Source: Malachius bipustulatus | Lineage: Eukaryota; Arthropoda; Insecta; Coleoptera; Melyridae | Assembly (NCBI GenBank): GCA_910589415.1 | Contig: CAJUUM010000006.1 | Location: 1-64,000 of the forward strand | Direction: 5' to 3' | Length of the DNA: 64,000 nt | Notes under the pieces: model-generated | Databases searched by the model: none | What the model was told of the DNA's origin: nothing | The model's input: only the letters and a program-made list of their open reading frames with translations | Program-made: the position numbers and the translations under genes | Shown: piece after piece, positions 1 to 9,715 of the stretch | Layout: every line of letters starts with the position of its first letter | Numbering within the stretch: the first letter of the stretch is position 1

Positions 1-1771
1 CTAGCGACACGCACTTGGGCTGCGTTAGCGGCCCACCAATGACCGTTAGCGGCCCACCAATGGCCGCTAGCGTCGCGATCTCCGTTGATTTTTATTACTT
101 TTATGCAATAATGGAATCCACACGCCAACTGCGCTAGCGTCACGCACTCGGGCTGCGTTAGCTGCCCACCAATGACCGTTAGCGGCCCACCAATGGCCGC
201 TATCGTCGCGATCTCCGTTCATTTTTATTACTTTCTTGCAATCCTGGAATCCACACGCCAACTGCGCTAGCGATACTCACTTTGCTGCGTTAGCGGCCCA
301 CCAATGACCGTTAGCGGCTTACCAATGGCCGCTAGCGTTAATTTTTATTACTTTCATGCAATCCTTGTAATCCACACGCCAACTGCACTAGCGACACGAA
401 CTTGGGCTGCGTTAGCGGCCCACCAATGACCGTTAGCGGCCCACCAATGGCCGCTAGCGTCGCGATCTCCATTCATTCTTATTACTTTTATGCAATCCTG
501 GAATCCACACGCCAACTACGCTAGCGACACGCACTTGGGCTGCGTTAGCGGCCCTCCAATGACAGTTAGCGTCCCACCAATGGCCGCTAGCGTACATTTT
601 TATCACTTTTATGCAATCCTGGAATCCACACGACAACTGCGCTAGCGAGACGCACTTGGGCTGCGTTAGCGGCCCACAAATGACCGTTAGCGGCCCACCA
701 ATGGCCGCTAGCGTCGCGATCTCCGTTCATTTTTATTACTTTTATGCAATCCTGTAATCCACACGCCAACTGCGCTAGCGACACTCACTTTTCTGCGTTA
801 GCGGCTCATAAATGGTCGCTAGCGGCTCACAAATGGCCGCTAGCGGCTCACAAATGGCCGCTAGCGTTCATTTTTATTACTTTCATGAAATCTTTGAATC
901 CACACGCCAACTGCGCTAGCGACACGCACTTGGGCTGCGTTAGCGGCCCACCAATGACCGTTAGCGGCACACCAATGGCCGCTAGCGTCGCGATCTCCTT
1001 TGATTTTTATTACTTTTATGCAATAATGGAATCCACACGCCAACTGCGCTTGCGTCACGCACTTGGGCTGCGTTAGCGGCCCACCAATGACCGTTAGCGG
1101 CCCACCAATGGCCGCTGGCGTCGCGATCTCCGTTCATTTTTATTACTTTCTTGCAATCCTGGAATCCACACGCCAACTGCGCTAGCGATACTCACTTTGC
1201 TGCATTAGCGGCCCACCAATGACCGTTAGCGGCTTACTAATGGCCGCTAGCGTTAATTTTTATTACTTTCATGCAATCCTTGAATCCACACGCCAACTGC
1301 GCTAGCGACACGCACTTGGGCTGCGTTAGCGGCCCACCAATGACCGTTAGCGGCCCACCAATGGCCGCTAGCGTCGCGATCTCCGTTGATTTTTATTACT
1401 TTTATGCAATAATGGAATCCACACGCCAACTGCGCTAGCGTCACGCACTCGGGCTGCGTTAGCTGCCCACCAATGACCGTTAGCGGCCCACCAATGGCCG
1501 CTATCGTCGCGATCTCCGTTCATTTTTATTACTTTCTTGCAATCCTGGAATCCACACGCCAACTGCGCTAGCGATACTCACTTTGCTGCGTTAGCGGCCC
1601 ACCAATGACCGTTAGCGGCTTACCAATGGCCGCTAGCGTTAATTTTTATTACTTTCATGCAATCCTTGTAATCCACACGCCAACTGCACTAGCGACACGA
1701 ACTTGGGCTGCGTTAGCGGCCCACCAATGACCGTTAGCGGCCCACCAATGGCCGCTAGCGTCGCGATCTCC
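1..1771. repeat. 1,301-bp higher-order unit, 1.36 copies
   Basis: Bases 1-1301 form one unit, and 1302-1771 repeat its first 470 bp with the same diagnostic variants (GCACTCGGGC, AGCTGCCCACC, GCTATCGTCG). After about 1771 the sequence switches to the block shared with 5.9 kb. The left end is cut by the window. Confidence 0.88.
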
Positions 1772-1941
1772 GTTCATTTTTATTACTTTCTTGCAATCCT
1801 GGAATTCACACGCCAACTGCGCTAGCGATACTCACTTTGCTGCGTTAGCGGCCCACCAATGGCCGTTAGCGGCTTACCAATGGCCGCTAGCGTTAGTTTT
1901 TATTACTTTCATGCAATCCTGGAATCCACACGCCAACTGCA

Positions 1942-2053
1942 CTAGCGACACGCACTTGGGCTGCGTTAGCGGCCCACCAATGTCCGCTAGCGTCGCGATC
2001 TCCGTTCATTTTTATTACTTTTATGCAATCCTGTAATCCACACGCCAACTGCG
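1942..2053. repeat. 112-bp monomer, one 21-mer deleted
   Basis: It has the 133-bp plan with only one 21-mer (CCACCAATGTCCGCTAGCG). A CTAGCG-to-CTAGCG or 21-mer-register slip explains the loss. The same unit is present at 6090-6201, so the deletion predates that duplication. Confidence 0.9.
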
Positions 2054-2186
2054 CTAGCGTCACGCACTTGGGCTGCGTTAGCGGCCCACCAATGACCGTT
2101 AGCGGCCCACCAATGGCCGCTAGCGTCGCGATCTCCGTTCATTTTTATTACTTTCTTGCAATCCTGGAATCCACACGCCAACTGCG
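2054..2186. repeat. Type example: 133-bp monomer (with 12-bp block)
   Basis: Reference unit for the commonest class. It has CTAGCG and head at 1-24, two 21-bp subrepeats at about 25-66, and a second CTAGCG at 67. The 12-bp block TCGCGATCTCCG follows at 73-84, then the AT-rich arm and the closing segment ending in CTGCG. The two CTAGCG sites split the unit into 66 and 67 bp. 133 is not a multiple of three, so no frame persists across units. Confidence 0.95.
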
Positions 2187-2307
2187 CTAGCGACACGCAC
2201 TTGGGCTGCGTTAGCGGCCCTCCAATGACAGTTAGCGGCCCACCAATGGCCGCTAGCGTACATTTTTATTACTTTTATGCAATCCTGGAATCCACACGCC
2301 AACTGCG
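2187..2307. repeat. Type example: 121-bp monomer (without 12-bp block)
   Basis: Same plan as the 133-bp unit, but the second CTAGCG runs directly into TACATTTTTATTAC, so the 12 bases TCGCGATCTCCG are missing. This example also has the frequent GGCCCTCCAATGACAG variant of the first 21-mer. The 121- and 133-bp classes are interspersed through the whole array. Confidence 0.95.
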
Positions 2308-3300
2308 CTAGCGACACGCACTTGGACTGCGTTAGCGGTCCACCAATGACCGTTAGCGGCCCACCAATGGCCGCTAGCGTCGCGATCTCAGTTCATTTTT
2401 ATTACTTTCATGCAATCCTTGAATCCACACGCCAACTGCGCTAGCGACACGCACTTGGGCTGCGTTAGCGGCCCACCAATGACCGTTAGCGGCCCACCAA
2501 TGGCCGCTAGCGTCGCGATCTCCGTTGATTTTTATTACTTTTATGCAATAATGGAATCCACACGCCAACTGCGCTAGCGTCACGCACTCGGGCTGCGTTA
2601 GCTGCCCACCAATGACCGTTAGCGGCCCACCAATGGCCGCTATCGTCGCGATCTCCGTTCATTTTTATTACTTTCTTGCAATCCTAGAATCCACACGCCA
2701 ACTACGCTAGCGACACTCAATTTTCTGCGTTAGCGGCTCATAAATGGCCGCTAGTGGCTCACAAATGGCCGCTAGCGGCTCACAAATGGCCGCTAGCGTT
2801 CATTTTTATTACTTTCATGCAATCCTTGAATCCACACGCCAACTGCGCTAGCGACACGCACTTGGGCTGCGTTAGCGGCCCACCAATGACCGTTAGCGGC
2901 CCACCAATGGCCGCTAGCGTCGCGATCTCAGTTGATTTTTATTACTTTTATGCAATAATGGAATCCACACGCAAACTGCGCTAGCGTCACGCACTTGGGC
3001 TGCGTTAGCGGCCCACCAATGACCGTTAGCGGCCCACCAATGGCCGCTAGCGTCGCGATCTCCGTTCATTTTTATTACTTTCTTGCAATCCTGGAATCCA
3101 CACGCCAACTGCGCTAGCGATACTCACTTTGCTGCGTTAGCGGCCCACCAATGACCGTTAGCGGCTTACCAATGGCCGCTAGCGTTAATTTTTATTACTT
3201 TCATGCAATCCTTGTAATCCACACGCCAACTGCACTAGCGACACGAACTTGGGCTGCGTTAGCGGCCCACCAATGACCGTTAGCGGCCCACCAATGGCCG

Positions 3301-4540
3301 CTAGCGTACATTTTTATCACTTTTATGCAATCCTGGAATCCACACGACAACTGCGCTAGCGAGACGCACTTGGGCTGCGTTAGCGGCCCACAAATGACCG
3401 TTAGCGGCCCACCAATGGCCGCTAGCGTCGCGATCTCCGTTCATTTTTATTACTTTTATGCAATCCTGTAATCCACACGCCAACTGCGCTAGCGACACTC
3501 ACTTTTCTGCGTTAGCGGCTCATAAATGGTCGCTAGCGGCTCACAAATGGCCGCTAGCGGCTCACAAATGGCCGCTAGCGTTCATTTTTATTACTTTCAT
3601 GAAATCTTTGAATCCACACGCCAACTGCGCTAGCGACACGCACTTGGGCTGCGTTAGCGGCCCACCAATGACCGTTAGCGGCACACCAATGGCCGCTAGC
3701 GTCGCGATCTCCTTTGATTTTTATTACTTTTATGCAATAATGGAATCCACACGCCAACTGCGCTTGCGTCACGCACTTGGGCTGCGTTAGCGGCCCACCA
3801 ATGACCGTTAGCGGCCCACCAATGGCCGCTGGCGTCGCGATCTCCGTTCATTTTTATTACTTTCTTGCAATCCTGGAATCCACACGCCAACTGCGCTAGC
3901 GATACTCACTTTGCTGCATTAGCGGCCCACCAATGACCGTTAGCGGCTTACTAATGGCCGCTAGCGTTAATTTTTATTACTTTTATGCAATCCTGGAATC
4001 CACACGCCAACTGCGCTAGCGACACGTACTTGGGCTGCGTTAGCGGCCCACCAATGACCGTTAGCGGCCCACCAATGGCCGCTAGCGTCGCGATCTCCGT
4101 TCATTTTTATTACTTTCTTGCAATCCTAGAATCCACACGCCAACTACGCTAGCGACACTCACTTTTCTGCGTTAGCGGCTCATAAATCGCCGCTAGCGGC
4201 TCACAAATGGCTGCTAGCGTTCATTTTTATTACTTTCATGCAATCCTTGAATCCACACGCCAACTGCGCTAACGACACGCACTTGGGCTGCGTTAGCGGC
4301 CCACCAATGACCGTTAGCGGCCCACCAATGGCCGCTAGCGTCGCGATCTCCGTTGATTTTTATTACTTTTATGCAATAATGGAATCCACACGCCAACTGC
4401 GCTAGCGTCACGGACTTGGGCTGCGTTAGCGACCCACCAATGACCGTTAGCGGCCCACCAATGGCCGCTAGCGTCGCGATCTCCGTTCATTTTTATTACT
4501 TTCTTGCAATCCTGGAATCCACACGCCAACTGCGCTAGCG
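3301..4540. repeat. Dispersed segment B, copy 1
   Basis: Matches 8476-9715 at an offset of 5,175 bp. Its first about 680 bp also match 587-1267 (offset 2,714), so it is a truncated 1,301-bp unit joined to other material. The left junction at about 3300 is abrupt: a CGAACTTGGG head is fused to a TACATTTTTATCAC arm. Confidence 0.85.
3489..3629. repeat. Type example: 141-bp monomer with three 21-mers
   Basis: The head is CTAGCGACACTCACTTTTCT. It is followed by three 21-bp subrepeats of the GGCTCAYAAATGG subtype (first copy CATAAATGG, then two CACAAATGG) and no 12-bp block. Units with this head show the greatest variation in 21-mer number, from one to four. Confidence 0.93.
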
Positions 4541-4788
4541 ACACGCACTTGGGCTGCGTTAGCGGGCCACCACTGACCGTTAGCGGCCCACCAATGACCA
4601 CTAGCTTTCATTTTTCGTTAGCGGGCAGCAAAAGTGCGCCATTTTTCGTTAGCAGCCCTCCAATGGCGTTCATTTATCGTTAGCGGCCCACCAATGACCG
4701 TTAGCGGCTCACCAATGGCCGCTAGCGTCGCGATCTCCGTTCATTTTTATTACTTTCTTGCAATCGTGGAATCCACACGCCAACTGCG
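4535..4788. repeat. Long monomer L1 (254 bp, unclassified)
   Basis: Extra module at about 4607-4690 with GCAGCAAAAGTGCGCC. It mixes alpha and beta features: CTAGCTTTCATTTTTCG (alpha) with GGGCAGC (beta). Its second link reads CATTTATCG, and it keeps GATCTCCG where the other long units from L3 onward have GAACTCC. It may be close to the progenitor. Confidence 0.9.
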
Positions 4789-5041
4789 CTAGCGATACTC
4801 ACTTTGCTGCGTTAGTGGCCCACCAATGACCGTTAGCGGCCCACCAATGGCCGCTAGCGTTCATTTTTCATTAGAGGGCAGCCAAAGTGGGTCATTTTTC
4901 GTTAGCGGCCCACCAATGGCGTTCATTTTTCGTTAGCGGCCCACCAATGACCGTTAGCGACCCACCAATGGCCGCTAGCTTCGCGATCTCCATTCATTCT
5001 TATTACTTTTATGCAATTCTGGAATCCACACGCCAACTACG
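4789..5041. repeat. Long monomer L2 (253 bp, unclassified)
   Basis: The only long unit with the GATACTCAC head and the only one directly adjacent to another long unit. The extra module is divergent: TTCATTAGAGGGCAGCCAAA, then GTGGGTC. Confidence 0.9.
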
Positions 5042-5854
5042 CTAGCGACACGCACTTGGGCTGCGTTAGCGGCCCACCAATGACAGTTAGCGACCCTCCA
5101 ATGGCCGCTAGCGTACATTTTTATTACTTTTATGCAATCCTGGAATCCACACGCCAACTGCGCTTGCGACACGCACTTGGGCTGCGTCAGCGGGCCACCA
5201 ATGACCGTTAGCGGTCCACAAATGGCCGCTAGGGGCACACAAATGGCCGCTAGCAATCATTTTTATTACTTTCATGCAATCCTGGAGTCCACACGCCAAC
5301 TGCGCTAGCGACACGCACTTGGGCTGCGTTAGCGGGCCACCAATGACCGTTAGCGGCCCACCAATGGCCGCTAGCGTCGCGATCTCCGTTGATTTTTATT
5401 ACTTTTATGCAATAATGGAATCCACACGCCAACTGCGCTAGCGTTACGCACTTGGGCTGCGTTAGCGACCCACCAATGACCGTTAGCGGCCCACCACTGG
5501 CCGCTAGCGTCGCGAACTCCGTTCATTCTTATTACTTTTAAGCAATCCTGGAATCCACACGCCAACTGCGCTAGCGACACGCACTTGGGCTGCGTTAGCG
5601 AACCACCAATGACCGTTAGCGGCCCACCAATGGCCGCTAGCGTCGCGATCTCCGTTCATTTTTATTACTTTGATGCAATCCTGGAATCCACACGCCAACT
5701 GCGCTAGCGACACTCACTTGGGCTGCGTTAGCGGCCCACCAATGACCGTTTGCGGCCCACCAATGGCCACTAGCGTCGCGATCTCCGTTGATTTTTATTA
5801 CTTTTATGCATTAATGGAATTCACACGCCAACTGCGCTAGCGTCACGCACTTGG
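5042..5854. repeat. Mixed ordinary monomers after the first long pair
   Basis: Ordinary and variant units, including the divergent arms GCAATCATTTTTATTAC (near 5253) and TTTTAAGCAATCC (near 5535) and the head-to-21-mer variant TTAGCGAACCACC. Nothing other than satellite is visible. Confidence 0.85.
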
Positions 5855-6832
5855 GCTGCGTTAGCGGCCCACCAATGACCGTTAGCGGCCCACCAATGGC
5901 CGCTAGCGTCGCGATCTCCGTTCATTTTTATTACTTTCTTGCAATCCTGGAATTCACACGCCAACTGCGCTAGCGATACTCACTTTGCTGCGTTAGCGGC
6001 CCACCAATGGCCGTTAGCGGCTTACCAATGGCCGCTAGCGTTAATTTTTATTACTTTCATGCAATCCTGGAATCCACACGCCAACTGCACTAGCGACACG
6101 CACTTGGGCTGCGTTAGCGGCCCACCAATGTCCGCTAGCGTCGCGATCTCCGTTCATTTTTATTACTTTTATGCAATCCTGTAATCCACACGCCAACTGC
6201 GCTAGCGTCACGCACTTGGGCTGCGTTAGCGGCCCACCAATGACCGTTAGCGGCCCACCAATGGCCGCTAGCGTCGCGATCTCCGTTCATTTTTATTACT
6301 TTCTTGCAATCCTGGAATCCACACGCCAACTGCGCTAGCGACACGCACTTGGGCTGCGTTAGCGGCCCTCCAATGACAGTTAGCGGCCCACCAATGGCCG
6401 CTAGCGTACATTTTTATTACTTTTATGCAATCCTGGAATCCACACGCCAACTGCGCTAGCGACACGCACTTGGACTGCGTTAGCGGTCCACCAATGACCG
6501 TTAGCGGCCCACCAATGGCCGCTAGCGTCGCGATCTCCGTTCATTTTTATTACTTTCATGCAATCCTTGAATCCACACGCCAACTGCACTAGCGACACGC
6601 ACTTGGGCTGCGTTAGCGGCCCACCAATGACCGTTAGCGGCCCACCAATGGCCGCTAGCGTCGCGATCTCCGTTGATTTTTATTACTTTTATGCAATAAT
6701 GGAATCCACACGCCAACTGCGCTAGCGTCACGCACTCGGGCTGCGTTAGCTGCCCACCAATGACCGTTAGCGGCCCACCAATGGCCGCTATCGTCGCGAT
6801 CTCCGTTCATTTTTATTACTTTCTTGCAATCC
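5855..6832. repeat. Dispersed segment A, copy 2
   Basis: Sister of 1707-2684. It ends where it merges into the 1,301-bp tandem block. Confidence 0.85.
6090..6201. repeat. 112-bp monomer, copy of the unit at 1942
   Basis: It shares the single-21-mer structure and the CAATGTCCG variant with 1942-2053, at an offset of 4,148 bp. Confidence 0.9.
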
Positions 6833-9158
6833 TGGAATCCACACGCCAACTGCGCTAGCGATACTCACTTTGCTGCGTTAGCGGCCCACCAATGACCGTT
6901 AGCGGCTTACCAATGGCCGCTAGCGTTAATTTTTATTACTTTCATGCAATCCTTGTAATCCACACGCCAACTGCACTAGCGACACGAACTTGGGCTGCGT
7001 TAGCGGCCCACCAATGACCGTTAGCGGCCCACCAATGGCCGCTAGCGTCGCGATCTCCATTCATTCTTATTACTTTTATGCAATCCTGGAATCCACACGC
7101 CAACTACGCTAGCGACACGCACTTGGGCTGCGTTAGCGGCCCTCCAATGACAGTTAGCGTCCCACCAATGGCCGCTAGCGTACATTTTTATCACTTTTAT
7201 GCAATCCTGGAATCCACACGACAACTGCGCTAGCGAGACGCACTTGGGCTGCGTTAGCGGCCCACAAATGACCGTTAGCGGCCCACCAATGGCCGCTAGC
7301 GTCGCGATCTCCGTTCATTTTTATTACTTTTATGCAATCCTGTAATCCACACGCCAACTGCGCTAGCGACACTCACTTTTCTGCGTTAGCGGCTCATAAA
7401 TGGTCGCTAGCGGCTCACAAATGGCCGCTAGCGGCTCACAAATGGCCGCTAGCGTTCATTTTTATTACTTTCATGAAATCTTTGAATCCACACGCCAACT
7501 GCGCTAGCGACACGCACTTGGGCTGCGTTAGCGGCCCACCAATGACCGTTAGCGGCACACCAATGGCCGCTAGCGTCGCGATCTCCTTTGATTTTTATTA
7601 CTTTTATGCAATAATGGAATCCACACGCCAACTGCGCTTGCGTCACGCACTTGGGCTGCGTTAGCGGCCCACCAATGACCGTTAGCGGCCCACCAATGGC
7701 CGCTGGCGTCGCGATCTCCGTTCATTTTTATTACTTTCTTGCAATCCTGGAATCCACACGCCAACTGCGCTAGCGATACTCACTTTGCTGCATTAGCGGC
7801 CCACCAATGACCGTTAGCGGCTTACTAATGGCCGCTAGCGTTAATTTTTATTACTTTCATGCAATCCTTGAATCCACACGCCAACTGCGCTAGCGACACG
7901 CACTTGGGCTGCGTTAGCGGCCCACCAATGACCGTTAGCGGCCCACCAATGGCCGCTAGCGTCGCGATCTCCGTTGATTTTTATTACTTTTATGCAATAA
8001 TGGAATCCACACGCCAACTGCGCTAGCGTCACGCACTCGGGCTGCGTTAGCTGCCCACCAATGACCGTTAGCGGCCCACCAATGGCCGCTATCGTCGCGA
8101 TCTCCGTTCATTTTTATTACTTTCTTGCAATCCTGGAATCCACACGCCAACTGCGCTAGCGATACTCACTTTGCTGCGTTAGCGGCCCACCAATGACCGT
8201 TAGCGGCTTACCAATGGCCGCTAGCGTTAATTTTTATTACTTTCATGCAATCCTTGTAATCCACACGCCAACTGCACTAGCGACACGAACTTGGGCTGCG
8301 TTAGCGGCCCACCAATGACCGTTAGCGGCCCACCAATGGCCGCTAGCGTCGCGATCTCCAATCATTCTTATTACTTTTATGCAATCCTGGAATCCACACG
8401 CCAACTACGCTAGCGACACGCACTTGGGCTGCGTTAGCGGCCCTCCAATGACAGTTAGCGTCCCACCAATGGCCGCTAGCGTACATTTTTATCACTTTTA
8501 TGCAATCCTGGAATCCACACGACAACTGCGCTAGCGAGACGCACTTGGGCTGCGTTAGCGGCCCACAAATGACCGTTAGCGGCCCACCAATGGCCGCTAG
8601 CGTCGCGATCTCCGTTCATTTTTATTACTTTTATGCAATCCTGTAATCCACACGCCAACTGCGCTAGCGACACTCACTTTTCTGCGTTAGCGGCTCATAA
8701 ATGGTCGCTAGCGGCTCACAAATGGCCGCTAGCGGCTCACAAATGGCCGCTAGCGTTCATTTTTATTACTTTCATGAAATCTTTGAATCCACACGCCAAC
8801 TGCGCTAGCGACACGCACTTGGGCTGCGTTAGCGGCCCACCAATGACCGTTAGCGGCACACCAATGGCCGCTAGCGTCGCGATCTCCTTTGATTTTTATT
8901 ACTTTTATGCAATAATGGAATCCACACGCCAACTGCGCTTGCGTCACGCACTTGGGCTGCGTTAGCGGCCCACCAATGACCGTTAGCGGCCCACCAATGG
9001 CCGCTGGCGTCGCGATCTCCGTTCATTTTTATTACTTTCTTGCAATCCTGGAATCCACACGCCAACTGCGCTAGCGATACTCACTTTGCTGCATTAGCGG
9101 CCCACCAATGACCGTTAGCGGCTTACTAATGGCCGCTAGCGTTAATTTTTATTACTTT
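6589..9158. repeat. 1,301-bp higher-order unit, nearly two tandem copies
   Basis: Copies lie at 6589-7889 and 7890-9158. They share the TATCACTTT arm, the GCACACC variant, the CTGGCG variant and the CATGAAATCTTTG tail. The first copy begins exactly 6,588 bp after window base 1 and matches it. Confidence 0.9.
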
Positions 9159-9715
9159 TATGCAATCCTGGAATCCACACGCCAACTGCGCTAGCGACAC
9201 GTACTTGGGCTGCGTTAGCGGCCCACCAATGACCGTTAGCGGCCCACCAATGGCCGCTAGCGTCGCGATCTCCGTTCATTTTTATTACTTTCTTGCAATC
9301 CTAGAATCCACACGCCAACTACGCTAGCGACACTCACTTTTCTGCGTTAGCGGCTCATAAATCGCCGCTAGCGGCTCACAAATGGCTGCTAGCGTTCATT
9401 TTTATTACTTTCATGCAATCCTTGAATCCACACGCCAACTGCGCTAGCGACACGCACTTGGGCTGCGTTAGCGGCCCACCAATGACCGTTAGCGGCCCAC
9501 CAATGGCCGCTAGCGTCGCGATCTCCGTTGATTTTTATTACTTTTATGCAATAATGGAATCCACACGCAAACTGCGCTAGCGTCACGGACTTGGGCTGCG
9601 TTAGCGACCCACCAATGACCGTTAGCGGCCCACCAATGGCCGCTGGCGTCGCGATCTCCGTTCATTTTTATTACTTTCTTGCAATCCTGGAATCCACACG
9701 CCAACTGCGCTAGCG
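8476..9715. repeat. Dispersed segment B, copy 2
   Basis: Sister of 3301-4540. It overlaps the second 1,301-bp copy and continues past it to about 9715. Confidence 0.85.

Larger units (their letters stand above)
1707..2684. repeat. Dispersed segment A, copy 1
   Basis: Matches 5855-6832 at an offset of 4,148 bp, including the CTGGAATTCACAC variant and the 112-bp monomer. Few single-base differences were seen, for example GATCTCAGTT here against GATCTCCGTT there. Confidence 0.85.

Noticed and set aside
744..1076. 110-codon + strand open frame (repeated at 3458, 7332 and 8633)
   Set aside because: It reads straight through repeat units and ends when the frame rotates. The same frame appears only where the repeat variants coincide. 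There is no gene context, and 110 codons is the maximum in 64 kb.
1987..2196. Many 60-94-codon - strand frames with a Trp-rich GHWWAAN heptad repeat
   Set aside because: The heptad is the 21-bp subrepeat translated. Units of 121 and 133 bp shift frame by one each time, so no repeat protein can extend beyond about 1.5-2 units.
4609..4640. CENP-B box in TTCGTTAGCGGGC of the long units
   Set aside because: The box requires TTCG, four bases, A, two bases, then CGGG. Here the position after TTCGTTAG is C and the CGGG spacing is wrong.
4609..4700. Transposon or MITE ends in the long-monomer module
   Set aside because: I found no terminal inverted repeats or target-site duplications. The module edges are joins between parts of the satellite itself.
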